Source of the DNA: Didymella arachidicola
Taxonomy: Eukaryota > Ascomycota > Dothideomycetes > Pleosporales > Didymellaceae
Assembly: GCA_016630955.3 (NCBI GenBank)
Contig: CM049988.1
Span: forward strand, 124,001 to 188,000
DNA: 64,000 nucleotides
Direction: 5' to 3'
Below, one piece after another: positions 49,997 through 62,183 of this stretch. A program made the position numbers and the translations under genes. Under the pieces are notes generated by a model that saw only the letters and a program-made list of their open reading frames with translations, had not been told where the DNA came from and did not search any database. The first letter of the stretch is position 1. Each line of letters opens with the position of its first letter.

Positions 49997-51713
49997 ATCT
50001 ATAAAGTATAAGACCTATAAGTAATATTATATACGCGTAGAGGAGACTCTTATAGTTAGTAAAGTAGCTAACTTAATTATAAAAAAGAAGGGTAGAGGTT
50101 ATAGTAAGGGTAAGACGCCTGTAAAGAGGGTGTGTGTTAGGTAACACTATAGGCGTTATAGTAAGATTAGACATAACTCCTATACCTATAAGAAAGATAT
50201 AGAGAACGTAGATACTAGTAATATATCTAAATAGTATTAATATACTCTATAAAGTGTAGTTAATTATTATAGTATTATATAAAGTTACTATATATGCAGA
50301 TTAGTAGCATTAGATAGGCAACTTACTTAGGTAGGTAACTTGCTTATAAAATACATTAATCTAATTACTATATATAATACTACTCCTATAAAGAAATAAA
50401 TTCTAAAGGCTATTTATATAGGAACTAGGCCTACTATAGAAGTCTATTAGTAACCTTATAGGGTATCTCTAGGATAGAGTATAAGTATTTATATTTAAGA
50501 ACCTTATATATTAAGCACCTTTTAATTCTAATACCTAAGGGCGTAAGTTTAGAATATATATAATACTACCTATAGGTGTAAGTTTAGAGTACCTCTACTT
50601 CTACTACCTATAGGTAAGGTTTAGAATATATATAATACTACTAAAGAGTATAAGTTTAGAGTACTACTATACTACCTATAGGTGTAAGTTTAGAGTAACC
50701 TCTACTACCTATAGGTATAAGTTTAGAGAATAAGTAAAATAATATTATAGTATTTACCTTATAAATAATAGGTTAAGGCCTAACTAATATACTAGCTAAT
50801 AGTAGGCCTACCTATTTAAAGTTAACCTAAGAGGAGCTTAAGGCTCTATAGAAGAGGCTATAACTCTAAGCGCGTATATAGCTAAGGACTAAAAGCTAGG
50901 TACTAGTAACTACCTACGCCCCTTTTATCCTTAACTAGAGATAGATTAATAGTAGCACTAGCCTCTAGGTATAAGTTATAGAACTCTACCTCTATAATAG
51001 TTATAGTAGCTTCTCTAGCTAAGGTTTTTTCTTTCTATAGAATAGAGATTTTCTAGAGCCTAGTAGCTATACTTTATATAAGAATAGGAACTCTAAGTAG
51101 CTTAGAGTAAGGTATAAGAAGAAGAGGGGCTATTATTATAGGATACCTCTCTAATACCTCTTAGCCCTAACTTAGAAATACCTATAGTAAGGGCTAGGCT
51201 GTATATAGGCTCTCTCTATATATAATTCTATTAAATCTAGAGGGTTATACCTTAAGAATTTATTTAATATCTAGATATTACTCTAATTTAGCCTTAAAGC
51301 TATTCTATCTACCTAAAGTCTAATTACCTACCTATAGTAAACTTATATAGCCTTATTAGCTACTTAAAGCTTACTAATTTCCTATTATACTAAAACTAGC
51401 TTAATATACCTTATATATAAGCAGAATATATAGGTAAGTAGAATATATAGTTTTAATAGTTAAATCTCTATTTATACTTCTATATAGCTCCTTTAATACT
51501 AGGTAGTAAATTTTAAATTTTTTTATAGTAGAGCTATAAGTATATAAGGAAGCTATCTTTAGAATCTAGAAGCTATAGCTAGAGTAGAAAACTAGCTATT
51601 AAAGAGAATATAAAATTTAGGGATTATCTAGACCTACGTTTCTATTTCTCTAGAGCTAGAGAAGCTAGAGCTTAGTAACTTATAAGGCTTAACGTATTTC
51701 TATATAATATATA
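49997..51713. other. AT-rich RIP-decayed DNA
   Basis: About 1.7 kb of AT-rich sequence with stops in all frames. The first part (to about 50340) resembles a P3 transposase C-terminus and end on the plus strand (TAGATAGGCAACTTACTTAGG near 50310). It also contains the tandem repeat listed separately. No gene. Confidence 0.5.
50531..50731. repeat. decayed tandem repeat, about 34-bp unit, six copies
   Basis: Six imperfect units of the type TACCTATAGGTGTAAGTTTA followed by GAGTA and a CT-rich tail. Substitutions between units are mostly transitions, consistent with RIP of a minisatellite-like array. Confidence 0.6.
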
Positions 51714-53577
51714 ACATACCCTATAGGTAAGCTAATTAATAGGTAAGCTAATTACTTTTACTAAGACTATACTAAAACCTAACCTATTTTAGCCTAAAAT
51801 ACTATACTTTAGCCCTATAAGGTGTAGTATAGTATAAAATATTATTTAGAGACCTCTTCTATATTAATCTTATATGTTTACGCGTTATATCTAGTCTAAT
51901 TGCACCTTCTATAGCGCCTTTAGCTTAGCTTACCCTCTTAAGCGCGTACCTGCTTCTTTACCTTCTTTCTATTACTACGCGCCCTAAACTCCTTTAGAGC
52001 TGCTAGTTACTACCTATCTTTTACTATTAGGGTCCTTTCTTTGTAGACCTACTTTCTTTTATATAATTTTTATTACGTAGTAGCTTTATTAGCTACTTAA
52101 AGCTTCTTAATTTCCTATTATACTAAAACTAGCTTATATAATAAAATAGCTCCCCTTTTTATATAGTACTTAAGCGCGCTAAGCATAGAGTTAGGTAAGC
52201 TACTCTACTACTTCTTATACCTCTCTTAAATTATAGTAGATTATAACTTAAATTCTAGGGTATTACTTAGAGTTTAGAACTACTAGAGTATATTATTAGT
52301 AGAGAGTAGTAGTAATAGAGTCTAAAGCTTTATATTAAGAGCTATTATAACCTATTCTAGGTTAAAGAGGACTAATCTAGCACCTTAGAACCCTTTCTAG
52401 ATATTACTAGTAGTAAATACTATATTATAGGCTGCTTTAAAGTAAAGTAGGAACTTAGTCTTAGTAAGGTAGATAATCTAGTTACGTATAAGTAATTTAG
52501 CTTAGCGCCTATATATAGTTTTTAAAGGGGCGAAATAGCCTATATTAAGTAGCTATAGGAGGTATAATAAGTATAGAGGTATATATATAGTAATAGTCTT
52601 ATTATACTTATAGTATTACTAGAATTAGAGTAATTTATAGCTCTTATAGCTATTAATAATTAGTAGTTAGTAGCTACTAATAGTACGCTCCTTTATATAC
52701 GTATTAAAGTGCTTTAACTACTTAAAGCTAAGCTTATTTATAGTCTAGCTATTAGTAGAGACTCTAATAACCTAATCCTAGGGTAGGTCTTCTTCCTTAT
52801 ACTAGCTAGTAAGGTAGTAGTATACTTTAAAGATAATAAAGGGCGGAATAGCCTATTCTTTTATATTAATACCCTATATAACTATTATCTACTTCTAGTT
52901 ACCTAGCTAGACTACCTTTAGCCTTTCTTATCTCTCTAAAGCTATAATAACTACTTTTTAGGAGATCTAGCCTATTATAAAGCCTATCTTATTAAAGTTA
53001 TAGGTATTATTATTCTAGATACTATACTTAGCTTTAGTATTAGCTACTATGCTAAACTAGCCCTATACAACCCTAGAATTCTTATAGAGGGCTCTTCTAT
53101 AGTTATACCTATAATTAAACTTTACTTTAAGCTCTAGTTAATACTTTATAAATATACTAGGCTAGTTTATACTAATAGAGCCTATATTACGCTTAGTGCG
53201 TAGAGAATTAGCTATAGCAGCTATATCTACTAGCTAAGAGCTAAACCCTTACGCGTCTAGCTTAAGTATATAATTAATAATTACCTATTCCTCTAGATTA
53301 TCTAACTCTTATAAGTTAGGTATAGTATTACCTTATAAAGGTTATCCTACGCGTTATATACTTAGTGTACTCTAAGGTACCTTATAGATAGCTACAGCGC
53401 ATTACTAGAAGAAATCTGCGTCTTATTTAAGAGCTTAAAGCGTAAGCTATATTTAGGCTTCCTTTAATATATTATTATTAGGTTATTATTAAGGTATTAG
53501 TATAGGGAGGGTATATTAGTATAGTCTTAGTAAAAGTAATTAGCTTACCTATTAATAAGCTCGCCTATAGAGTACGT
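51714..53577 (-). mobile_element. P3 pogo-like relic, RIP-decayed
   Basis: 1864 bp from ACATACCCTATAGGTAAGC (decayed ACGTACC terminus) to ACGT at 53577, with TA on both sides. Minus-strand transposase is destroyed by many stops, but colinear with the neighbouring copy. Confidence 0.7.
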
Positions 53578-53581
53578 TATA

Positions 53582-55447
53582 ACGTACCTTACAGGTAAGC
53601 CGCCTACACAGGCAAGTTGCCTACTTTTGCTAAGACCCTACTAAACCTTACCCTATTATAGCATAAAATACTACACTCTAGCCCTGTATAAGGTAGAACA
53701 GGTTGTAATATTACTTAGAGACTACTTCTACTTAACTCTTGCACGTTCGCGCATTGTATCCGCCCTCTCCGCACCGTCTACAGCGTTGTTGGGATAGTTT
53801 ACCTCCTTTAGCGCGCACCTGCTTCTTTGTCTTCTTTCTATCACGACGCGCCCCAAATTCCGCTAGAGCTGCTAGCCGCTAGCCTTCCTTAACTAGAAGG
53901 GATCCTCCCTCCTAAATTCGCTTCCTTTTGTGCAATTTGCGTTGTGTAGCAGCCTTAGTAGCTGCTTTAAGCTTACAGATCTGTTTTTATGCTAGCGCAA
54001 GCTTATGTAATAGGATAGCTCCCCCCTTTGCGTAGTGCGATTAAGCACTAAGAATAGAGGTAGGCGAACTGCCCTGTTCCCTCCTATACTTGTCTTAAAT
54101 TAGAGTTAATTGCAACTTAAATTCTAGGGTATTGCTTAGGGTTTACGACTGCTAGGGCTTATTGTTTGTAGGGAGTAGTAGTAACAGAGTGCGCAGCTTC
54201 ACATTAAGGGTTAATATAACCTGTTTTAGGTTTAAAGGGACTAATCCGGCCCCTTAGAACCCTCCTTAGATGTTGCTAGTAGTAATAGTTTTCTTATAAG
54301 CTGCTTTAAAGCATAGCAGGAACTCCTGCTTTATAACGTAGGTGATCCGGTTATAGATAAGCTTATTAACCTTATCCCTGTACGCCTTCTTTAGAGGGGC
54401 AAAACAACCTACATTAAGTAGCTGCAGGAGATGCGATAAGTGCGGAGGCATACATAAAAGTACAATCTTGTAATCCTTGCAGTATTGCGTGAATCCTGCA
54501 GAGTTGTGGCTCTTATAGCTATTGATAATAAGCATGCGGTAGGCTCTAACAGTATGTTCCTTTATATGCCTATTAAAGTGCTTTAACTAGTTAAAACCAA
54601 GCTTGTTATTAGTCTAGCCGTTCTTAGAGATAGCAATAACCTAGTCTTAGGGCAGGTTGTTGTCTTTATACTAGTTAGACTAGTAGTAGCACGCTTTAAA
54701 GATAATGTAGGGCGGAATAGGCTATCTAGTAGTATTAATGCCCTAGATAACTATTACCTACTCCTAGTTGCCTAGCTAGACCTGCTTTGCTTGTCCTAGC
54801 TTCCCTGCATCTGTTATAACTTTCCTGCTGCTTATCTAGCCTATTATAAAGCCTGTCTTGTTAAAGTTGTATATGTTGTTGTCTAGGATACTATACTTAG
54901 CTTTAATGTTAGCTATAAGGCTAAACTAGTCCTGTATAACCTTTAGGTCCTTACAGAGGGCTTACCTATAGTTATACTTATAATTAAAGACTACTTTAAG
55001 CTCCTCCTAACGCAAAACAAACGTACTAGCCTAGTTTAAGCCAACAGGGGCCAGACTGCGCTCCTTTTGCAGATAATTGGCTATATCAGTTACAGCTGCA
55101 AGCTAGGGGGACTCTCCTTAGGCAACTAGCTTAAGTATGTGCGTAACAATTACCTGCTCTTTACTGTTTGTTAGGCTCTGTAAGTTAGCTATAGTAGTAA
55201 CGCGTGAAGCCCTTCCGGCGAGTTAGTCGCGTAGAGTAGTTCGGGGCGCGTTGTAGATAGCTGCAGCGCGTTGCATAGAGAGCTTTGCGTCTTGTTTAAG
55301 AGCCTAAAGCGCAAGCTGTATCTAACGCTCTTTTAACGCGTTAGGCTAGTGCTGTTATAGTGGTATTAGAGTAGTAATAGTGTTTTAGTAGGGTCTTAGT
55401 AAAAGTAGGCAACTTGCCTGTGTAGGCGGCTTGCCTGTAAGGTACGT
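53582..55447 (-). mobile_element. P3 pogo-like transposon, RIP-mutated
   Basis: 1866 bp, ACGTACCTTACAGGTAAGCC terminus at 53582 and complement ending at 55447, TA at 53580-53581 and 55448-55449. It abuts the previous copy, separated only by TATA. Confidence 0.8.
53726..54560 (-). pseudogene. P3 DDE transposase, C-terminal half
   Basis: An open stretch at 54266-54535 shows the second catalytic position as LIINSYKSHNSAGF (Asp changed to Asn, G-to-A) and the third as LLNVGCFAPLKKAY (again Asp to Asn). A CCHC-like knuckle with His changed to Tyr is coded near 53735-53780. Both catalytic changes are the transitions expected from RIP. Dead. Confidence 0.7.
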
Positions 55448-55558
55448 TATATTTAATTTTTAAAAGATTCTATAGGATAGGTCTAGAGTAATTAGTATCT
55501 AGGTATTTTTTTTTCTTTAGTAAAACTACGTGTTCTGCTTTTTAATATATTCTACTTA

Positions 55559-57392
55559 ACGCCAACTACTACCGGATAGCGCACCCCACCGGAATGGCGC
55601 ACCTTGCTAAGACCACACCTCTTTTAACTACTACCAACGATGTTGCAACAAATTAATCTTAAATTACTTTCTTATAAAGATAGAATTAAGCTTGCTATTA
55701 GAGCTATTAATTCTAATGCAAACCTAAGCTAGCGACGCGCTGCTGCTGTCTACAACGTGCCTGAAAGTACTCTTTAAAGGCAACGCGCTAAACTAGCTTC
55801 TTAACGCGTTATCTACCCTAATTGCTCTCAGCTTACAAAGCAAGAAGAGGAGGTGCTTGTTTAACATATAAGAAAGCTTAACGCGCAAGGATTTGCTCCT
55901 ACGCTTACTTATGTGCAAGAGATGGCTGATTAACTATTAGCTGCTCGCGATAGGGGCAAGGTTAGAGAAAACTAGACCTACAGGTTTATCTAGCGGAAAC
56001 CTAAGGTTAGGTCTTAGGTTTCTAGACTAAGAGATTACTAGAGAGTTCTGTGCAGCGATACAGCAATTATTAGTCCCTAGTTCAACCTTATACGCAATGT
56101 TAAAGCCAAGTACAGCATCCTAGACTAAGATACCTACAACTTTAACAAGACTAGCTTCTAGATAGGCGTTAGAGGGTTAGTTAAGGTAGTAACTGCGTCT
56201 AAGAGACGTCGTGCACCACTTAGCCTTTAGCCTAGCAATTGTGAGTAGATAACTTTGATTGCTTGTATTAACGCGATAGGCTAGTCTGTCCTACCCTTCT
56301 TTATCCTTAAAGCAAAGCACCACAATAAGGCCTAGTACGTTAACAACCTAAAAGATTAGAGGATTAGGGTTAGCAAGAATAGCTAGACTACTAATAAGCT
56401 TGGCCTTGCCTGGCTAAAGCACTTTATCTAGCACACAGAGGCTGCTACTGTAGGTAGCTATTAGCTGCTAATTATTAATGGCTACAAGAGTTACAAGTCG
56501 CTCGAATTCTAGAATCTCTGCGAGGAAAGCAAGATTATTGCCCTCTGTATGCCTCCGCACGCCTCTTACATCCTGCAGCCACTTAATGTTAGGTGCTTTG
56601 CCCTGCTAAAGCAGGCGTATAAGAAGGAGATTAAAAGCTTAGCAGACAGTTACATTACCCACGTAGACAAAAAGGCCTTCTTAGCAACGTTTTAACTAGT
56701 ATACAATAAGGCAATCTTAAAGAGCAACATCTTATCAAGCTTTAGAGCAACTAGCTTGGTCCCACTTAACCTAGAGGCGGTGCTGTCAAGGCTTAAAGTT
56801 AAGCCTCGTACGCTAACACCGCCTCTGCCTAGGCCTACCAACTGGCAACCTAAAACACCAACCAACGCGATTGAAATTAATAGCCAAACAACTCTTATTA
56901 TTAAGAGGATAAGAGAACATAGGAGTTCCTCTCCTAACTTAATTATTAAGATAGTCCTACAGGTTAAAAGGGGGTCTGCAAAGAGGGACTATTCGCACAC
57001 GCTACTTAAGGCAAGGATAGCCTAGCTTAAGCAGGCAAACAAGGCTGCTTCTGAGCGTAAGAGGCGTAAAAAGAAGCGGATTCAGGAAGGCAGGACTCTC
57101 TCGCAGGCAGAGGCAGAGGAAATACTAAAGGAGAAAGACGCTAAGGCTGAGACTAAGGGAGAAGGTGCGCAGGTAGGTAGCAGTAGTAAAGTTAAACGGT
57201 GCTATACAACATGCGGCAGGATAGGGCATAATAAGCGCACTTGCTAGCAAGATGTAATAGAGATAGAGGATTAATTTAAGCTATAATATGTTTAAATTTC
57301 TTATTATAGTGCTAAAATATTAAGGTGTAAAGATAAATTTGCTACAGGGTGCGCTATTCCGGTGGGGTGCGCTATCTGGTAGTAGTTGGCGT
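55559..57392 (+). mobile_element. P1 pogo-like transposon, copy c, RIP-mutated, no LTR
   Basis: 1834 bp between TA dinucleotides (55557-55558, 57393-57394), same length as P1 copy b without its LTR. Differences from copy b are almost all C-to-T or G-to-A, mostly at CpA/TpG. It shows the empty LTR target (CTAG where copy b has CCAG). Confidence 0.9.
55640..57274 (+). pseudogene. P1 DDE transposase, RIP-inactivated
   Basis: Colinear with the transposase of copy b from the ATG at 55640 to the knuckle coding near 57230. Many TAA/TAG stops; first catalytic region reads with Asn for Asp (TTTAACAAGACT), the second likewise (ATTAATGGC). Only 56756-57025 stays open. Confidence 0.85.
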
Positions 57393-57394
57393 TA

Positions 57395-58641
57395 GTAAAA
57401 TAATAATTTGTTTTAGGTCTAGTATAGTAAAATAAAAATTTATTTTAGGCCTAGCGTGTTCTAGTACTCTACTATAATACTAACCTATAATATTCTAGTA
57501 ACTATAACTTAGATTATAATTCTAAAAAGTATATTTAAGTTATAAGATACTACTTCTTTACTCTATAGTATTATTATATTCTTTTAGATAGTATTGCGTT
57601 ATACCTTATATAGTAAGATTATTAATTATTTTAGGCTTAGCGCGGCCCAGTCCTCTACTATAATAATACCTACCTTTTAGACCTAATATCTTAATAACTA
57701 CTACTTATATTACTACTTAAAAGTATATGTTTTACTTATAATACTCTATTTTATCTACTTATACTCTAATATCTAAAATCTATTTCTTAAAATATAGCTA
57801 ACCTTAGCTTTAATATTCTTATTCTAGTTCTATAGTTCTTTAATAAAGTATTTAAAGATATATTTAGCACCTCTATATAGTGTAAATTAAGAATAGGTAT
57901 TAAAGAGGCTATAGTAGGCCTTAATTAAAAGCACCTTATAGACTAAAATTATATATAAAGTTCTAGTAATAATCTAATATTCTAAAACTACTTAGATCTT
58001 ACTTCTTATTTAATCTTTTACTTTTATATAAATCTATAGAAGATATAGAGAATAGATATTTAAGAGCTACTTCTACTATTAGTAGAAGGGAGGCCTCTTA
58101 CTCTAAGACTACTCTATAGCCTAATTTACTTAGTAGTTCCTAGTCTACTTTATATACTAAGTATTAACTCTAGTATATAGAATAGAGAATTTCTAGATAA
58201 TAGCCTAGCTAATAACTTTATAGTAATCTTAAGATAGAGTAGAGAGGCCTTATCTCTACTTATATTAGGAGCTAAGAGAATAAAGATACTATTTATTCTC
58301 TATAGCTATATAGTAGATCTTCCTTTTATAAAAACTTTATACTTAATACTTTCTAAGTAGAAGAAAGAATATATTAATATATAGAGCTTACTTATTTAAA
58401 TCTTTATATAAGCTAATATAATATAGCCTTATAACTTATCCCTACTTATATTAGAAGCTAAGAAGATAAAAATACTATTTATTCTTTATAGCTATATAGT
58501 AGATCTTCCTTTTATAGACACTTTATACTTAATACTTCTTAAGTAAAGAAAAGAATATATTAATATATAAAGCTTACTTATCTAAATCTTTATATAAACT
58601 AATATAATATAGCTTTATAATATTAAGCTATATATAGAGAA
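57395..58641. other. AT-rich RIP-decayed DNA with a two-copy repeat
   Basis: Stops in all frames and no gene. A 186-bp unit is repeated in tandem (about 58251-58436 and 58437-58622), differing mainly by transitions. Confidence 0.55.
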
Positions 58642-58643
58642 TA

Positions 58644-60492
58644 ACGTGTTTTATCACCGAGCGGGCCACTATCACCGAGTGGGCCGCCCTCACCAACATC
58701 GCGTCTCTTACCGTCTATTACAGTCATGTCACCACAACACAACGCGCAATTAACCTACAACGAAGGCACACTATACCTTGCCATCCAGGCTACAAAAGGT
58801 CCTGTGCCTAATAGTACAAGACACGCGTCTAAAGCATTTGACGTCCCCCGAACAACGCTCCAACGACGACGCGACGGAAAGCCTTCACGACGCGATACCG
58901 AGCCCAACTCAAAGAAGCTAAAGAAGACAGAGGAGGAGGCAATAGTGAGACGTATACTTGAGCTGGACGAGCGAGGGATAGGCGCTACAAGGACTATGGT
59001 GGAAGAAATGGCCAATGATCTACTTGCTGCGCGCGGTGAAGGACCTGTTGGCAAGTGCTGGGTAGACAGGTTCAGAACGCGTACCAAAGAAGTCAAGCTT
59101 CGGCGCAGCCGTCCATACGATCGACAGCGAGCTCTGAACGAAGACGCACGCGTCATAACGCCCTGGTTCGAGCTGGTGAGGAAGACAAAGGAGAAGTACG
59201 GCATCCTTGATAAAGACACATACAATTTTGATGAGTCTGGGTTCATGATGGGCATAATATGCGCTCAGATGGTCTTTACAGGCTCTGAGAAGCGTACCAA
59301 TCCAAAGAAGATACAGCCAGGCAACCGTGACTGGGTCACAATCATCCAGGGCATCTGCGCTGCTGGCTGGGCTATCCCGCCCTTCATTATCTTTGGTGGC
59401 AAGGTCCTTATATCAAGCTGGTACCCAGGCCTGCCTCGGGAATGGGTAATTGAAACAAGCGCCAACGGCTGGACAACAAATGAACTTGGTCTAAAGTGGT
59501 TGAAGCACTTTGACGCGCATACAAAGGAGCGTACTGTGGGTGCGTACCGTCTACTAATTGTAGACGGCCACGAGAGCCACAACTCTGCTGCATTTCATCA
59601 ATATTGCACAGAACACAAGATTATTACCTTGTGTATGCCCCCACACTCGTCGCACCTGTTGCAGCCGCTTGACGTGGGCTGTTTTGCCCCCTTGAAGCGG
59701 GCGTACTACGCTGAGATCGACAGCTGGACAAGGTACTCTGTCACGCAAGTTAAGAAAGAGACGTTCTTGCCAGCCTTTCGCATTGCTTTCGACAAGGCAA
59801 TTACAACAGAAAATATCCTGGCAAGCTTCAGAGGCGCTGGTTTAGTTCCTTACGATCCAGAGCGAGTGCTATCAAAGCTTGATGTGGTGGTTCGCACGCC
59901 AACACCTCCACCACCAGAGGCCACCCCATGGGAGTCTAAAACACCAGCTACAATAAAAGAGATAGAGGCGCAATCAACGCTAGTTCGTGAGCGCATACAA
60001 AGGCACAGAGAATCACCTATCTCTCCTCTTCTGCAAGCAGTTGACTCGCTTGCAAAAGGCATGGCTATTATAGGTCATAATTCGGTGTTGCAGGCTCGGG
60101 AACTGGCAGGGCTTCGGAAGTCAATTAACGCGTTAACAGAGCAGCGCAGTCGCAAAAGAAGGTATATTCGGACAGAGGAGAGTCTTACAGTGGGTGACGT
60201 ACAGGACTTAATGGCTGGGAAGGACGGTGGCGGTAAGGAGGCAGCCGAACAGCATGCAAAGCGGGTGCGCAAAGAGAGGCACTGTGGACGTTGTGGCAAG
60301 ACTGGCCACAACACGCGCACCTGCACTGTTGAGATTGTAGAGTCAGATAATAGCAACGCTTCTGAAGAATAACATAAGATAGATAATATATTTGCGCAGT
60401 GTTGTGGTTAAGTGTAATAGACGTGTAACAGACGTGATGTTGGTAAGGGCGGCCCACTCGGTGATGGTGGCCCGCTCGGTGATAAAACACGT
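58644..60492 (+). mobile_element. apparently intact pogo/Fot1-like transposon P2
   Basis: 1849 bp between TA dinucleotides (58642-58643, 60493-60494). Terminal inverted repeats of about 75 bp begin ACGTGTTTTATCACCGAGCG and contain two TCACCGAG(C/T)GGGCC units each. It carries one open transposase and little RIP damage although it sits in decayed DNA, so it is a young, possibly autonomous insertion. Confidence 0.9.
58726..60372 (+). CDS. pogo/Fot1-type DDE transposase with C-terminal CCHC knuckle (P2)
   Basis: 548 aa, one exon, ATG 82 bp from the element end. N-terminal psq-type HTH (about 10-60: FDVPRTTLQRRR), CENP-B/Tc5-type HTH (about 70-140: VGKCWVDRFRTRTKEV), catalytic D169 (YNFDESGF), D280 (IVDGHESHNS) and D316 (LQPLDVGCF) with 35 residues between the last two, as in DDD pogo enzymes. 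A CCHC knuckle at C520, C523, H528, C533 is an added nucleic-acid-binding module shared with P1 and P3. It should excise and insert the element at TA sites in the nucleus. No damage seen. Confidence 0.92.
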   Translation: MSPQHNAQLTYNEGTLYLAIQATKGPVPNSTRHASKAFDVPRTTLQRRRDGKPSRRDTEPNSKKLKKTEEEAIVRRILELDERGIGATRTMVEEMANDLLAARGEGPVGKCWVDRFRTRTKEVKLRRSRPYDRQRALNEDARVITPWFELVRKTKEKYGILDKDTYNFDESGFMMGIICAQMVFTGSEKRTNPKKIQPGNRDWVTIIQGICAAGWAIPPFIIFGGKVLISSWYPGLPREWVIETSANGWTTNELGLKWLKHFDAHTKERTVGAYRLLIVDGHESHNSAAFHQYCTEHKIITLCMPPHSSHLLQPLDVGCFAPLKRAYYAEIDSWTRYSVTQVKKETFLPAFRIAFDKAITTENILASFRGAGLVPYDPERVLSKLDVVVRTPTPPPPEATPWESKTPATIKEIEAQSTLVRERIQRHRESPISPLLQAVDSLAKGMAIIGHNSVLQARELAGLRKSINALTEQRSRKRRYIRTEESLTVGDVQDLMAGKDGGGKEAAEQHAKRVRKERHCGRCGKTGHNTRTCTVEIVESDNSNASEE

Positions 60493-60494
60493 TA

Positions 60495-60991
60495 GCCTTC
60501 TTTTTAACTAGATTATAGAGGCTTACTTCTAGTAGTAGCTACTATAGAATGCTTCCTCTTCTTATAAATTATATTTATATTTTCTTAGAGAGCTATTAGT
60601 ACCTTTTTAATATAACTTAGTTCTTAAATAGTATAATATATATATATATAATAAGTAGACTAGTTAATAAGTAGACTAGTTAATAAGTAGGCTACTTTTA
60701 CTAAGACTATACTAAAACTCTCTTTCTATACTAATATATCTATAATAAGTATAGTTTAATATATTTAATAAGTATTAGATATAGCTTATACTCTAAGCTC
60801 TTAAATAAGATATTAATCTCTTAGAGTAATATACTATAGCTATCTATAGCGTCTCTTAAACTATACTATACTAATAATATACTAGATAAGTTTTATATAT
60901 AAATATTATAGCTAACTTATAGAATCTAACTAGTATAGAGAAGTAGGTAATTATTATATATATACTTAAGCTAGTTATATAAGGAGAGTCC
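60495..60991. other. AT-rich DNA with a P3-type terminus
   Basis: Contains ATAAGTAGACTAGTTA repeated twice and AGTAGGCTACTTTTACTAAG at about 60686, matching the P3 left subterminal region, then decayed sequence. No gene. Confidence 0.5.
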
Positions 60992-61470
60992 TGTTGAAGT
61001 CGTACTTTAAGCAAAGCTCGTAAGCACTAATTCTATTGGTTCTCGGGGATGAGTACGGTGACAGGAAGCCGAAGGGGTTGGTTGCAATAAGGTGTACAGA
61101 TACGATCTGTCAGTCTTGAGAGCAGGGTAACGATGAGTAGTACAGAGTAGACTGTCTAGCTCGAAGGTTGGTTTTGAGATCCAAAGACAAACTTGATAAC
61201 TTAGGTTGAACACGAACCATAAGGGTTGTGTTCCTACGTACTTATATACTAAAGAGATATCCTATGCTCGACTTGCTCGACGTGAGCTGCGTGAGCTGGG
61301 CACGTGAGGATCCACTTGCTCGAGTGCCAAGGCGTGAGCGAGGTCACGTGACCGTGGGAACACCACGTCACAACCGTGCCGCACGGGGAGCCCCCGTAAC
61401 CATACTGCCCGAGTCCTTTCTTGAGCGCTGACAGCCTGTCAGCAATTGGCTGGTATAAGAGTTCGTAACA
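60992..61470 (-). repeat. 3' LTR of retrotransposon 5
   Basis: 479 bp type B LTR; one T shorter than that of element 2 near 61419. Confidence 0.95.
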
Positions 61471-61563
61471 CTATCCCCCTCCTCTCTGGGATTCGTCCCG
61501 AATACCGTCAGCTGTTCTTTATAAGCACTGCCCCGCTCTTCCATTTAGTTCCCGTAGTCCATC

Positions 61564-62067
61564 ATGGTTTCTGACAAAAGAGTAGAACAACTCCGCCTTG
61601 CGCTCGAGATCCAAAACCACAATACTGAATCCGACATCCCTTGCGATTTTTGTTTCGCAAACAACAAAAAGTGTTTCGTCATGGCCAGCAACGACCGTCG
61701 CCTGAAATGTTCCGAGTGCGTCCGCAAAGGGCGTCCGTGCGTGAACCTATCCTGGGACTCGCTTGACCGTACTCGAGAGGAGTATCAAAAGAAGGTGGAT
61801 GCAGATGAAAAACTGCTCGCGGAAGTGATATCGCGATTGATTCGTAACAAGGCGATTCTCGCGCAAGCGAAAGAGAGAGCGCACAAGAAGGCTGAGTGCC
61901 TTGCAAACGAGTTGGAGGAAGCAGGCGAGGATATCCGTGCCGAGGAGATTAACTGTCCTGCCGCGGATGCGCAGGTGGCGTTTTCTCCTGCAATGTGGTC
62001 CACCCTGGGTTATATTGACGAGGCTACGACTCGTGGTATTGATCCGGCAGCTCTCGGCAGTTCGTAA
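61564..62067 (+). CDS. antisense Zn2Cys6-like protein, type B, second copy
   Basis: 167 aa, same protein as at 25460-25963, with the C-X2-C-X6-C-X11-C-X2-C-X6-C cluster at residues 27-59. Conservation of an open frame in two insertions, opposite to gag-pol, is consistent with it being a real gene, although both copies are too young to show selection. Confidence 0.6.
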   Translation: MVSDKRVEQLRLALEIQNHNTESDIPCDFCFANNKKCFVMASNDRRLKCSECVRKGRPCVNLSWDSLDRTREEYQKKVDADEKLLAEVISRLIRNKAILAQAKERAHKKAECLANELEEAGEDIRAEEINCPAADAQVAFSPAMWSTLGYIDEATTRGIDPAALGSS

Positions 62068-62183
62068 GGTATGTTTATATTTTATAGTTTCCGTGTGTTT
62101 TTCTGCGTTGGGTTTCCAGTCAAATAAACTTTGGCTTGGAGATCCACGTGTTTTTGCGCGTGGGTTCGAATCCTGACGGGTTC

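Noticed and set aside
50531..50731. CRISPR-like appearance of the tandem repeat
   Set aside because: Repeats are degenerate and contiguous without unique spacers, and the host is a fungus.
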